From Trichuris trichiura (taxonomy: Eukaryota > Nematoda > Enoplea > Trichinellida > Trichuridae): 64,000 bases of DNA. The DNA lies in assembly GCA_037903355.1 (NCBI GenBank), contig JBAJFE010000014.1, positions 7,440,001 through 7,504,000 of the forward strand, read 5' to 3'. Of the stretch, positions 41,926 to 54,578 are shown in pieces. Made by a program: the position numbers and the translations under genes. Below the pieces are notes generated by a model. The model was not told the DNA's origin and did no database searches. It was given only the letters and a program-made list of their open reading frames with translations. Positions within the stretch are counted from its first letter, which is position 1; the number at the start of each line of letters is the position of its first letter.

Positions 41926-41932
41926 CGTGCAG
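41806..41932 (+). CDS. Candidate exon inside the direct repeat
   Basis: The acceptor is AGCGAATTTCAG and the donor GCAG|GTAAGC. The open reading is NITIFRERASHVQLSGIGSQ, then CPCSLVSSCLQQSVCSWAMS. Copy 1 of the repeat carries the same reading but runs into the Merlin end instead of a donor. Function unknown. Confidence 0.25.
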
Positions 41933-42214
41933 GTAAGCGATTTGACGAACATGCGCGGTTACTTTCTTTCCATTCCTTGTTGATTCCAGTCAAGATCACA
42001 GCAGTAAATATCTGCCATGAAAGACTCATCCAGTCTGGTGAATGTATAATGAAGTACTCTCATGGGGCATTACCCATAAAGGGTGCATAATTTTTTAATG
42101 AAGATCCGGCTTGTGTCTGGATTTTGGAGGAATGCGTTTCTGTTGCAGAGTTGCTGCGGGAGAGCACAACTGCTTCAGCGATTCCTCGCGCTTGCGCGGA
42201 AGAGTTTATTGCAG

Positions 42215-43163
<949 letters not shown>

Positions 43164-43758
43164 GCTTAATCAGGTTTTGCACCAGTCCCCCTGGACGTAA
43201 GCACGGCAACACTAAAAGGGATTAAGCAGGGTCAAGAGAACAATGGAACAATAGAAAAGATAATTAGATTATCGGATTAGCTGAACAATGAGCAACTGAA
43301 CAATGGCGTCTGCAGTTCCCTCTTCCACTGACTACTGTATACCGCAGAGAGTAACGCGCATAGAGAAGCTAAACGTTAGCTAACGTACATACCGTTCACT
43401 GGGGGAGAAAGACACGCGCAGGCGGCGCGTCCAATCAGGGCAGATGCGACCTGAGGATGTCGCCGAAAATGGCGTCGAAAAGCATCGTCCGAGGCTCCCA
43501 ATCGCTTCCTCCACATGAACAGCAGAGGGGCATTGGAAGCGTTCTCTGATACGTTCCACCTCGCCGCTTGGCCTGGACCCGCAGCGATTCAACAGACTGC
43601 GTACGCGCACTCGTGGCTTGGTCCACAAAACTCACTGAGTGATTCACTCGCAAGTGTTTGTACCCCTCGCGGCTAAGACACTGGTACGCATGCCACTCCT
43701 CCGTGATCACCGTAGAGCAGGAGTGGGTAACCTTCTTCCTGCGGCGAGCCGTTTTGAC

Positions 43759-44991
43759 CAGTGTTTCTCACGGTGAAGTGGATGCCCCACCAGGGGGTCC
43801 TTTTGAAGTCCAGGGGGGTCAAAACGCCAAGGGACTCATTGGGGGACCCATTTGAGACGTGTGGGGAACATGCCCCACCTGGGTCGTCATGTTGAGGAGC
43901 ATTGGAAGGTGAGGTCTGAGGGTCAGGTGTTATGCGTATTGGTTAAGATAAAGTTGCATGCTATGCGTGATGCTGGCTACCCTCCACTCCACCACATGAA
44001 CCAACCACTGCTCATGAAAATGGCCATTCAGAACACACGGCATCAGGGATCGTAGATCTGACACAGTGATCTTTCTGGCATAGGGTTGAGTAAGGAAAGC
44101 TCTCTGCTGTGAAGCATTCACCGCAGAGCACACGGTTAGCATCAGAGAATAGTTGCCCTTGTTATCAGAATGCGCCATAGTTTTTGTGATATATTCGCAC
44201 GTGCTTTACAATACAAGCAGAGATTAGCGCGTGTTGGCTTAAGTTGGTAGCAATGACTCTGCTTTACAATTTAGTCAATGATTACCAGTTTTTGCCCTAG
44301 CTCTGTCAAAAGTGGACTCCCTTTTACTTCCCTTCCTTTCGTCGCGTCTATTGTCTACATAGCTACATGCGCGTTAGCGACAGGGAATTGCGTGGGTTGC
44401 TCACACATTTTTTCTAAACACTTTGTCTGTATAGTTGCTTTTCTCCTACGCTCGCTCGAGTTTCGCCAGCGCAAATTCAATGAGCTATATTGTACGTCGA
44501 ACGTCATCACTGTAAGTCTGTGATATACTTGTCTAGTTACTTTTGAGAACTCACTTTGCAGAGGCTTAGTCATGGCTCAGGCGAGCAAGAAACGTAGGCA
44601 ATACAGTAGCGAATATCTGCGCTTTGGTTTCGCTATTACGCCTGGTACGGGACAACCAGCAGTATATTTAATCTGTGAAAGACTTTTCTCAAACGAGTTC
44701 ATGAAGCCGTCCAGGATGAAATTGTCTGCTGTGATCTGCGTCTACAAGTTACCTTGATAGAGCCCAACAGTGACAAGCTGGTTCGATCGTATCTAGGCGA
44801 GCCAAGCAGCTTTCGCTGACTTCTCAAAAAACAGTTTGCAGAAATAAATCTGTACAACTGTAGTCACCCTTCTAGCGCTGCAACCATTTCAGCCAGTCAG
44901 TGCGCTAGGAATTGGCCAATCAGAATAGGGGGCTCAGATGCTCCGAAACGTTGTCAGGGGTCGCAAACGGCCTTCCGCTTGAGAACCACTG
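43759..44991 (+). mobile_element. hAT-B element nested in hAT-A
   Basis: It starts CAGTGTTTCTCACGGTG and ends CGCTTGAGAACCACTG. The TSDs are GTTTTGAC (43751-43758) and GTTTAGAC (44992-44999), 7 of 8. Transposase remains (AVYLICERLFSNEFMKPSRM near 44660-44730, DLRLQVTLIEPNSDKLVRS-like near 44735-44790) are broken by deletions. Confidence 0.88.
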
Positions 44992-45052
44992 GTTTAGACC
45001 CTTATTAGACCATTCGCGAGCCGTACAGAGTACTCAGCCGAAGAACATAGCC

Positions 45053-45413
45053 GGATCTTCTTGCAACTTTTCCCTAGCAGAAATGGTGGCGGCAAAATCA
45101 AGGGGTAATGCGTGACGATACTGCGTAATGAAATGTGATCAGCGGAACAACGGGAGGGACGTCTTACTGCGGGTAACTGAACACATACCGAGCAATTGGA
45201 GCTATGAGCCCAGTGGACCATCGCACCTAATGGGTAGGCTTAGGCTTAGACTAGGGCAGGACAGGATGGCCAGCAGACCTACAGTATGACGCTGGGGTGG
45301 ATTGGTACGGTAAGCCATTGTCCACAATTACCCCTAATCCTCTTCAAAGAAGGTCAAGACCTTCTTTGAAGTTGCCGTTGCGTCTTCCGCTGGGAACAGT
45401 TGCAAAAAGACCC
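45053..45413 (+). mobile_element. Merlin MITE, 361 bp, exact 8-bp TSD
   Basis: It starts GGATCTTCTTGCAACTTTTC and ends GTTGCAAAAAGACCC. ACATAGCC is present on both sides (45045-45052 and 45414-45421). It keeps the 5' GATCAGCGGAACAACGGG block and the 3' GGCTTAGGCTTAGACTAGGG block. It links the TTAGGC-like repeats of the window to Merlin. Confidence 0.92.
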
Positions 45414-46930
45414 ACATAGCCTTCTTTAATTGCAAATATGTTCATTTAAGTCACTTCTCAAACAAAGTGATAAGACGAAATAAGAGTTATACTTTGGGTC
45501 AGTAGGCGGCCAATGGTCCACGGTACCAGCGCGCACACTAGTGCTGCATACTGCTTGCCTCTGAAGACCAACGGCATCGATTTGTCGACAGACGGCTGAA
45601 AGCAAGGCAGTCTTTTTAGCCAGGCTGATGCTCCCTGCTCGTTACGCAAGATTTATGTTATTGCTAAGATTCATATGCAATAAGTTTATCAGATTATGAA
45701 AAATAAGCTCCCATAGTCACATTTCACTGAATCTTGCATCCATAAGCGGTTGCCTCGGCAGGCAGGAGAGATTGTTTCACGGGCCAGATGAAATGGTCTC
45801 GTGAGCCGTATCCGGCTTGCAGGCCAGGCATTCTCTACCCCTGCCGCAGAGCCAGGCCTTACGTGCCTCTGTATGACGGACAGTAGGGTCTAAGACGACC
45901 GATCTTCCACGGGTACAACAAAGGCGTCACCAATTTTCCGGCATGTTCCGCTGAAGACCCGCTGCTGAGGGTACTTCTTTCCTATGTTGTACTTTCTCCC
46001 GGAGAACAGCGGCCCCTCTAGCTCTACCGTCCTCAGCATCCTTCCCAGTTGCACTAGCGCTTCAGCAAGTGCTTCTGCTGCAACTTGCCGCAGGTGCCTG
46101 TTCCAGCGGGCTGTTACGTTCCCATGCAGTCCTGAAAAATAGAGAATGCGTACAGCAACAATGAAACGCGCGCGGATTACTGCTGAATTCATCTTTACAA
46201 AAGTTTATCGATCTGTACCCTCAATTCCAAAAAAACCTAACTTCCACAGCAGTCTGGAACTTCACCTTGTGACAGGGGGCTGCAAAGGTCACATTGCACT
46301 GTCGTGCTTAAAAAGGCCATTGCACTTAGTGCGCTTACCTTTGAACTATGTCGCCGTGCGCGTGGACAATGTTTTGCGGCAGGAACGCCTGAAGCAGCGC
46401 CAGGCCATGCCGCCACGCCCCAGACGCGTCGCCTGTCCACACAAGGGGCGCTGCCTTTCGCTGTGCAACAGCCGTTTTTGGTGGAGGAAATGCACCGCCG
46501 CTTTTTCGTCTTTGATTGTGGGGTGCAGCCACCTTAGGTTCTTCGCTGTTGCCATTACTCACGATGAGCTGTACGCCGTTTGCCAAGACACAATGTGAAA
46601 TGGACTGTTGACCTTTACTGTTTTCCGCGGGTCACTAACCTCACTCCGTGCATGCATCAATGCAGCTCTATTCCGTTCCCCATGCCATCAATCCATGCAC
46701 AAGTGTTTCATTCCCTCACCTTCACTCCTTTGCAAGGGTGCAAGTGGCACTGGCAACCGCAATTCCTTTGCAGTGTAACGCAGTTCCTTGGCAGGTATTC
46801 AGTCACTCGCAGTAACGCGTCCCTCACGTTGTTCTGTTAATCGCACTTCGTTATGTTGTTTGCGTCGCGCTTTACCCTTTGATGTTGCCTCACTTACTTC
46901 CAGGGGGACTAGTGAAAGATCCGCTCAATC

Positions 46931-48214
46931 TTCTCTCTGGTTGTTGTGGTGAATGTATGCAGTGCTGTCGCGAATAGGCGAATAAATGTTCCCTGCATTG
47001 TATCCTTACATCTGGTAGCAGAGAGTGTGACGTTCCCCTCATGGCTAAGCGCACCGACGCTCACCCTGAAAGTCATTCAGTTCCTACCGCTATATATGCC
47101 ATTTTGCTTCAATAGTTTGACAACGGTGATTTCATCGAATGGGCCTCATGATTTGAACTGTATAGTCGCTCCAATGGTTGGAATGACACAGTACAGGCAA
47201 CGAAGGTTCCAATTCTACTAGAGGCGACGGATACAGTATGTGTCGGCGTGTACGGTTCAGTGTGTAATGCGTACTAATGAAATGTGTTGTCTCGATTATG
47301 ACTGTCATCAACTGACAAACTCTCTTTGGTTCAGGGCAGCGGGCACTACTTTTCGTTTCGTTGGGTTTTTTTCAGAAGATTGTAGTTGTCATGGTGAGCT
47401 CTCATAGAATTTTCTTGCTTGTTTTGTCGCATTTCACGCTGGCATGTTTCCTCAGGGGTTTCCTTCTGTCTGGTACGTTTTCACCAGATACATTTCCATT
47501 GGTTTACAACCTTAAAATTTATCCAGCGACTGACGACGGTGGACAATCTTTCTGTACTTCCCAGAGAGCAACGCGTCTTCCCTGTCATATTCTCAAACCT
47601 TTCTTTCGATGGGGATTTCGTTTTCATCCCATTACGTTTCCTCGTTGCCTGCTTTGCACGTGACCTGTTTCCATGGGTGCCTTTACATAGTATGTGACCA
47701 CTCTTTCTTTTATGCGCATGTGAGCGTTTTCAATGGCGTGTAATCATTCGCTTCGTTGAGTCCAGGATTCTCCTGGTCAGATGTTGCAAAGATACTTGCG
47801 CAGGGCAGTTACGCCTGAATTTATGTACAGGTTTCCATTTTCCCATTTAAAAGAAATGCGTTTGGATGGAACTAAGGAGGTATGATTCATTGAGTTCCCA
47901 TGTTCGTCCAGATTCGTTACAGATGTGTTTTCTTCCCACAGGGTAAGTTTCTATAGATGTATTTATGCGCGCATCCACGGCGTACACTTCCATATGTTAT
48001 CATCTCCAGAATATCTTAAGTGCAAAACGCTCTGTGCCTATTAGCGTGCCTGCGCTAGCAGCTGGACGAAATCCATGTTGATGATAACAACATTAAGTCG
48101 TTGTCCTCACCCAGCCGAAACGTATGACAACCCATAAAGCGATCTGAAGGACTCCTCTTTCCTGTTAGCTAGCCGTGCGCAGTTTGAAGAGCGCCATCCA
48201 GCCTCAGCTCATTG
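46931..48214. other. Long unassigned stretch
   Basis: Overlapping frames of 92-100 codons (47361-47697) are Phe/Cys/Leu-rich and show no recognised family or clear splice context. Low-level CCATTGGTTT/CATTTCC repetition is visible. No gene is called. Confidence 0.3.
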
Positions 48215-48672
48215 TTTTCATGACGTTCCCTCCCACCCGCTGAGGCAACCACATATGGAAGCAAGATTCAGTGAAATGTGACTGTGAGAGCCTATTTTTC
48301 ATAATGCAATAAACTTACTGCATGTGAATCCTAGTAATAACGTAAATTTTGCGTAACAAGCAGGGAGCGTCACGCTGTCGGCTGTCAGGCTGCCTTGCTT
48401 TCGGCTCTCTGTCGTCAAACCGATATCGTTAGTCTTCAGAGGCAAGCAGTAGACGGCACTAGAGTGCGCGTCGGTAACGTTAACCATTGGCCGCCTACCG
48501 ACGGGAAGTATTATTCGTATCTCTACTTATCGCTTTGTTCGAGGGGTGACTTTAATGAAAATTTGTGCAAAAAAAGCAGGCTATGTTTTTCGGTTAAGTA
48601 TTCTGTACAGCTTGCGAATGGTCTTTTAAACGTCTAAACGACCCACGGCAGCAAAAAGATTCACCACACCTG
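48215..48672. mobile_element. hAT-A copy, ends degraded
   Basis: It shares GAGGCAACCACATATGGAAG, GATTCAGTGAAATGTGACTG, GCGTAACAAGCAGGGAG and AAACGTCTAAACGACCC with hAT-A. The right end (TTCACCACACCTG) and left end are diverged. No TSD was identified. Confidence 0.7.
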
Positions 48673-49419
48673 CTTTAGACAGTTCTGTCAGGAGCATTGT
48701 CCCCCTCGGTCATTCTCATGTAGAGCATATAATTTTATTGTTAAGGAAACAGCCCCATTATAACAATGAACAAAATTGTGGCGACTAGAGCTTTCAGGAT
48801 GTTTTCACCAGTTTTCAGCAGATAGGGAAGAGGAAGGGGTGCATACCTCGCTGTATCGATGGCTGCGGTGGTGATGGGTTGGCGCCTTAGTAGTGTGTTC
48901 CGGTTGCATCAGTGTCGCTATTTTGCACAGTGTATACCAAATTAATCTTTCAATAAAATACTTGTATGTGTCGTTTGTCGCCAAGGAATGCCTTATTGCT
49001 ATCATTGAATGCGAATGGTGCAACATGTTTACCGCACCAGAGTGCTAGTTTTGCCGTCCGTTAGTTAACGTTAACCTGCTGATTTGATCACCAGCACTCT
49101 GTTCCGCCTAGTCTGATTGGTCTTTTGATGCTGTTGTTTTACAAGATCCGGGGATGAAAAATGTGCCTACAAAGTTCACGCCCCTACAAAATGTTGTGGG
49201 ATGCGTCAGATGGAAGAAATTTGTAGGCGGGCGTAGCAGCTGAAGAACGAGAAAACTTACGCAATGGATCTGACAGTGCCGGGTTTGATGTGTTTTCGGT
49301 GCGAACTGAGCGGTGTGTGCTGTTGTTAGGGGGCTGAGAACAGAAGAGAGTAAACTTTTAGTGTGCTGTAACACAAAAATAGAAGCTGTGCTTTGCTTCT
49401 ATCGTTACGCGGAGGGAAG
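48673..49419. other. Unassigned stretch
   Basis: Nothing recognised. Confidence 0.35.
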
Positions 49420-49651
49420 AAAAAAGAAACAAAGATAGCAAATCAGAAGCAAAATCCTTGGCAGTTCTCAGGCCGCTCAATTTTTTCAGCCGTATGAACT
49501 GATCAACAATAAATTCATCTTGCATTTGGCTTGCACTATTCTTCCTGCCTATATGTCTTCCCGGCTTTGAATGGCTTTCATCAGCGCCTTTGTTCACGCA
49601 TATTGCGACGTAATTCATTATCTTTTCTTTGCACCAATTAGAGCATACATC
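49420..49651 (-). CDS. Candidate host exon, minus strand
   Basis: Open from codon 49651. It reads CSNWCKEKIMNYVAICVNKG, then KPGRHIGRKNSASQMQDEFI and VDQFIRLKKLSGLRTAKDFA. An ATG lies at 49618. Not recognised. Two other minus frames nearby also read like protein (KQMEQRIKMYALIGAKKR just upstream), so frameshifts or a short exon boundary are possible. This could also be an old mobile-element gene. Confidence 0.3.
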
Positions 49652-50519
49652 TTAATGCGCTGTTCCATTTGCTTGTTGTTCAAGTTATTCCCGCGAATTT
49701 TCTAATTTCAAACCGAAGAACGTCGTCATCTGTTCTACAAAATTCGTCCTACCTACTGGGAAATGGATGAGCATTTGGTGGTTAGCCAAGCTTTCGCTTG
49801 AACATTTCTCACTGCAATCAAAGTAGAAATTAACCGCCCTTCTTCAGAACGCTGCTAATCGGCAACCTTAACAAAAAGCCTCTTTTCCATTGGGAAATGG
49901 GCAAGTATTTATTAACTTACTTTTCAACTGAACAGTTTTCATTTCCAGGACAGTTTTATAACCGCTTTCATGCGCATCAGATCCCAAAGACCGCCCTAAC
50001 AAAATTTATACTTTCCATTGAGGAATGCATACACATTATCCAGCGCACTCCTTTACGAAAATGAATTCAATGTGTGCATCACGTAGATCAGCACTGAATC
50101 TCTGGTCGTTAAAACAAGCTCGCGCATCGATGAGGTTATCTCCGCCGTCAAAATATCCTTCAGTAAAACAGCAAGGTCTCACAAACCAGAGTTATAGCTT
50201 TAATCGCTTTATAAAAAGCCGGCATGTAAGACGACCCTTCAGTGCAGCAAATCAAGTTTGTCATTCAACCGAAACACCGTTGCACTTTCTCCTATGAAGC
50301 TTTAGAAATGGAACTGCGCAATATTTTAGCTCTCTATACAGGCTTGCAGCATGGATCTGGTTGCTGAGGAGCATCAACTGCTTTTAAGTGTTTACTGATT
50401 TTCGGTACATCCACAGGTAGTAATAGAAAGGTTTTCAAAAATAATATAACTCTGTGAATCCGTTACAACTCAGTTAAAATGGGCTAAAATGAATTTTCAT
50501 TTGGCTGCTTCTTTTTTTA
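49652..50519. other. Unassigned stretch with weak internal repetition
   Basis: TTCCATTGGGAAATGGGC-like units recur near 49757, 49892 and 50015. A 90-codon plus frame (50025-50297) has no recognised similarity. Confidence 0.3.
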
Positions 50520-50660
50520 TACGGATTGTAAGTCCCGTTGAAAAATTTTACTACTAATTTCTCCGGAGCTTTCGGGTCTAAACGCGACCTGTCATCAGCG
50601 GTCTTAAATTGATGTTATGAATAAGGTGCATGGGTGACGTGCAAAGTGTAATAGCTGTTC
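50520..50660 (-). mobile_element. Ribozyme-bearing repeat, family 2, copy 2
   Basis: It is similar to the 137-bp insertion at 27278-27414 across the hammerhead-like motif and its AAGACCG flank (minus strand). TSDs were not identified. Confidence 0.55.
50561..50598 (-). ncRNA. Hammerhead-like motif, family 2
   Basis: CTGATGACA, GGTC, loop GCGTTTA, GACC, CGAAAG, CTCCGGAG on the minus strand. The boxes and the stem are as at 27332, but the loop differs in sequence and length. Confidence 0.55.
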
Positions 50661-50849
50661 AAAGGCGAGTGTTTTTAAAGTGTGCTTTGTAGTTCTTCTT
50701 TGTCTGTCAGCAATTCGAGCGGGTGTACCCGTTTAGTTTAGTGAGCAGCTGCTGACCTGCCTCGCGACCCCCGTGGTCGCACGACCACCTGCTTATTACA
50801 GATCCCCTTGTTCGACGATTATTCTGAGCCAGTCGCGGAGTGGTTAGAC

Positions 50850-52313
50850 CAGTGCTTCTCAAGCGAAAGGCCGTTTGATCCCCCTGAGAACGTTCCCGAG
50901 CGTCCGGGCCCCCTATTCTGATTGGCCAACCTTGAGCGCCCTGATTGGCCAATTTCAACGCACTGATTAGCTGAAGTGGTTGCAACGCTAGAAGGTCAAC
51001 TACAGCTGTACAGATTTATTTCTGCAAACTGTTTTTCGAAAAGTCAATGAGAGCTGCTTAGCTTAAGCAGATGCGACCAAACTAGCCTGTCGAGGTTGGG
51101 CTCGATCGAGGTAACTCGCAGACGCAGATCGCCGCGTCTGACTATTTGCAGCTGACTGCGTTTCTTCATCACTAGGTCTGTCACGAAACTAAATGCGCAC
51201 TCCACTAGACTCGATGAGGGAAGACAAATCAGTAACTTTTTTACCACATCCCATACGCCAGGGTACAACTCCGGGATTTCTTTTTGCAGCCAAAACTGCT
51301 GATAACCCTGTGATAACCTGGCCTTCAGCTCTTCATTACCTTTTCCCTCAGGGCCCGGTAGTAGCGCACGTGCATATTACTCATGTTCCGGTGCCGCCTT
51401 ATTAAAGGGCATTTCAGCCTGGACGGCTTCATAGACTCGTTTGAGAAAAGTCTTTCGCACAACAAACATACTGGTAGATGTTCTGTACCCGGCATAACAG
51501 CGAGACCAAAGCGCAGATATTTGCTACTATATTACCTACATTTTTTGCTCGCCTGAGCCATGACTGAGCCTCTGCAAAGTTACTTCTCAAAATCAACTAG
51601 ACAAATATATCACAGACTTACAGCGATGACGTTCGAAGTACAATATGGCTTACTGAATTTGCGCTGGCAAACCTGGAGCGAACGTAGGAGATAAGCAACC
51701 GTACAGAGAAAGTGTTTCCAGAAAATGTGTAAGCAGCACACGTGACCCCCGTCGCTAACGCGCATGCTTGCATTGTAGCTGCGTGGACAATAGACGCAAA
51801 GAAGGAAAGGGAAGAGAAAGAGAGTCGACTTTCAACAGAGTTGGGGCAAGAGATGGTAATCGTTGACAAATTCGTAAAGCAGAGTCACTGCTACGCCAAC
51901 ATGCGCTAATTGCTAGTTGAATCTTAAATCAGGTGCAAATATATCACAAAAACTATGGCACATTCTGATAACGCGAGCAACTATTCTCTGATGTGAATGC
52001 GCTCAATGCTTCTCAGTAGAAAGCTACCCTTATCCAGCCCAACGCCGGTGACAAACATGCGATCCGTTTTGCCACGTGTTCAGAATGGTCATTTTCACGA
52101 GCGGTGATTGTTTCATGTGGTGGATTGTGGGGCAGCCGGCATCACGCATAGCAAGAAGCGTTATCTTAGCCAGTACGCACAATACCTGACCGTCAGACCT
52201 CACCTTCCGATGCACCTCAACATGATGGCCAAGGTGGGGCATGTGCCCCCCAGCGTGCCCCATGGCGCGTTCGGCCCCCTGCTGGCACACCTGACCCACC
52301 ATGAGAAACACTG
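50850..52313 (-). mobile_element. hAT-B element, 1464 bp
   Basis: It starts CAGTGCTTCTCAAGCG and ends CCATGAGAAACACTG. The TSDs are GGTTAGAC (50842-50849) and GGTTTGAC (52314-52321), 7 of 8. Repeated CTGATTGGCCAA motifs lie near the left end. This is the longest hAT-B copy in the window. Confidence 0.9.
51044..51268 (-). pseudogene. hAT-B transposase C-terminus
   Basis: It has the hAT dimerisation region: WDVVKKLLICLPSSSLVECA, FVTDLVMKKRSQLQIVRRGD and LRLRVTSIEPNLDRLVWSHL. The upstream part is reduced to scattered pieces (for example 51420-51560), so it is not functional. Confidence 0.75.
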
Positions 52314-52376
52314 GGTTTGACAAAGTTGAGATATTGTGCGACCTGTTTGGTGTTACAGATATAGCAAAGGTCCTCT

Positions 52377-54578
52377 GGATCTTTTCTCGCCTGTTCCCAC
52401 AAGAGCAAGCGGCGATATCAAGGGGTAATACGCGACGCTAATGCGTAATGAAGTGTGATTAGCGGAACAACGGGAGGGACGTTTTACTGCGGGTAACTGA
52501 ACACACCGAGTGTTTGGCACGGGGAGCACAATGGTGCATCAGTGGCACATGCAGGAGTTGCGATTATTGGCCTAACTGATTACCTGCTGAGCAGTTCCGT
52601 AATACTGCACGTAATAGTGGTAGGAAATGTCGCCGATGCGGTTACTGTCCCTTGCGAAACAATGGATGTGAGTGAATGAAACAGCTGCGCATTCATAGCT
52701 GGAACCGGGAGCACAATGGGGCAGCTGTGGTGCATGCTAGTTATACGGTTAGTGATTCGTCGAAAACATCGAAGGTCAACGGCCTGGTCTGCGTAGCGCC
52801 TTGATGAATTGCGTAAAGCTCATTCTGCGTTATGACTTCGCTGACGACCAGCCCCAGTTTGCCAACAGCAAGCCAAAGTGGACGTTCACGTTAGAGCCTG
52901 CGTAAGGGCATGGTATGGCTGCGGCAGACGGTGCCGGACGAAGAGACGGAGGTGCAGTTCCTTCGCGTTAAAGGGCTGTTGCACAGCGAAAGGCTCTGCT
53001 TCTTGTGCGGACAGGCGATGCGTCTGGGACCTAGCGGTGCTTTAAACGCTCCTGTCGCAAGGAACTGTCCATACGAAAAGGCACGTGGTTCGAGGGTAAG
53101 CGCACTAAGTGTGGCCGTCTTCAGCGCTACATTGCAATGTGTCCTTTATAGTCCCCCGGCACAGGATGAGTTTCCAGAAGGTGGTGGAAGTGATATACTT
53201 TTGGAGTCGGGTGTTCACCAAGATGAAATTCTATGAAGAGGAGCTGGTTAGTTTTCCGTGTGCCTTTTTTCCTGTCGGCATTATCTCTTTTGCAGGAGAA
53301 AACCACACCACCGCTGTGCTGTGGAACAGGTACCTGCGGCAAGTTGCAGCAGATGCGCTGGCCCAAGCACCGGTGCATTTGGGAGGACCTTCGAAGACGG
53401 TGGAGCTGGACGAGTCCCTGTTATCCCGGATCAAGTACAACTGAAAGAGGAAGTACCTACCGCTGTGGGTCTTCGGTGGTGTATGCTGGGAAACCGGCGA
53501 ATCTATGCCAGTACCCGTAGAGAACAGGCTCGTCTGGCACGCTGCTTCCTGTTATACGGTCGCACGTAAGGCGTCGGTCTGTCGTGATCACGAACGAGTG
53601 GCGTGCCTACCGGCGTCTTAGGCCTTGAGGGGTACCAGCACTTTCGAGTGAAGCACTCGGTGAGCTTCGTGGACAGAGAAATTGGTGCGCACATCCAATT
53701 CGTTGAATCACTGTGGGCCCAGGTCAAACTGAGCAACATGCGGCGCTGTAAAACGCATCGGTGCGCACTCCCATTGTACCTCTCCGAGTTCATGTGGAGG
53801 AAGCGTACTGGAGCCGTCGATGCGTTCAACGACATCCTCGGGTTGCACCCAACCGGTGTGGACGCGCCGCCAGCGCCTGTGTCCTTGCCGCAGCAGAAGG
53901 TATGTAGTGTGTTCACCTTCACTTTGTCTGTGTGCGTTACTGTGATCAAGTTCCAACAGCCCCCAGCGAACGCACCGCCGCGGATGGTCACCCTTCCCCG
54001 GTGAACGGTATGCACTTTCTTGACTGTTATTTTTTCTATGCACGTTGTTATCGTCAAATTGAACGGGCCCTGAGTGACTGTATCGCCTGCGACTATCTAT
54101 TTCCCCCAGTGAACGGTATGTACGCTATTGCTTACATTTCGTTTGAATTTACGCGTTACTCACACGTCTGGCAGCCGCCCTAGCTTCAGCGAAATACAGG
54201 CTTTCTGGCAAGCGTGCCCGTAATTTGTTGAGCTTTCATTAGACAGCATGACGATTACCCTTTTTTGCCCTCGTCCAAATTTAAGCCATGACACAAACCT
54301 CATGCTTAGGCTTAGGCTTGGGCAGTGCAGGATGGGACGGCAGACCAACGCTATGACGCTGTGGCGGAATGGTTACAGACAGCGTTACTAGCGGCGCACG
54401 TTTTATTCTTCCCTTAGTAACCATTACTCTGCGCTTTGACGTAGCCTCCAAAAAATCTTCTGGGCTAATCTGATAATCCCATTAAGCAGTTCGTTGCACA
54501 TAATCTTCCATAATTTTCACTTGACCTTTTTTGAAGTTGCCGTCAAATCATGCGGGGGGAACGGGCGAGAAAAGACCC
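52377..54578 (+). mobile_element. Merlin copy g, about 2.2 kb, uninterrupted
   Basis: The left end is GGATCTTTTCTCGCCTGTTC and the right end GAACGGGCGAGAAAAGACCC, a good inverted match. The 5' GTGATTAGCGGAACAACGGG block and the 3' GGCTTAGGCTTGGGCAGTGC block are present. The flanks GGTCCTCT and GGTGTTCC match only partly. It is the least rearranged autonomous-type Merlin here. Confidence 0.85.
52900..53870 (+). pseudogene. Merlin transposase, copy g (frameshifted)
   Basis: The N-terminal part (MVWLRQTVPDEETEVQFLRV, GLLHSERLCFLCGQAMRLG) keeps one CxxC of a zinc ribbon. The frame shifts after 53033. The catalytic core resumes at about 53325: YLRQVAADALAQAPVHLGG, SKTVELDESLLSRIKYN, then TGA 53441. 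The third block (53580-53870) contains the position of the second Asp, here Asn (VITNEWRAYRR). Then come VKHSVSFVDREIGAHIQFVE, SLWAQVKLSN and a C-terminal LYLSEFMWRKRTGAVDAFND. At least three frame breaks and a lost catalytic Asp make it inactive. Confidence 0.87.

Larger units (their letters stand above)
43718..45843. mobile_element. hAT-A element with two nested insertions
   Basis: It starts CAGGAGTGGGTAACC and ends ATTCTCTACCCCTG. The TSDs are CCGTAGAG (43710-43717) and CCGCAGAG (45844-45851), 7 of 8, inside Merlin coding. Own sequence is 43718-43758, 45000-45044 and 45422-45843. Confidence 0.88.
43380..46555 (-). pseudogene. Merlin transposase, copy f (broken, split)
   Basis: N-terminus at 46346-46555: DEKAAVHFLHQKRLLHSERQ then GRGGMAWRCFRRSCRKTLS. 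The catalytic start at 45890-46130 reads HLRQVAAEALAEALVQLGR and VELEGPLFSGRKYNIGKKY, where the first Asp has become Glu. The hAT-A insertion splits the gene at 43718-45843. Beyond it, 43435-43710 gives MITEEWHAYQCLSREGYKHL (second Asp also Glu), NHSVSFVDQ and VESLRVQAKRR. Frameshifts occur as well. Loss of both Asp residues alone would abolish activity. Confidence 0.82.
43172..46922 (-). mobile_element. Merlin copy f containing three younger elements
   Basis: The left end is AGGTTTTGCACCAGTCCCCC and the right end GGGGGACTAGTGAAAGATCC. The TSDs are GCTTAATC (43164-43171) and GCTCAATC (46923-46930), 7 of 8. Net of hAT-A and its TSD copy, about 1.6 kb remains. The order of events is clear: Merlin first, hAT-A next, hAT-B and a Merlin MITE last. 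Confidence 0.9.

Noticed and set aside
47361..47697. Overlapping 100- and 92-codon frames as membrane proteins
   Set aside because: Two frames of similar length overlap in weakly repetitive DNA. Neither has convincing context.
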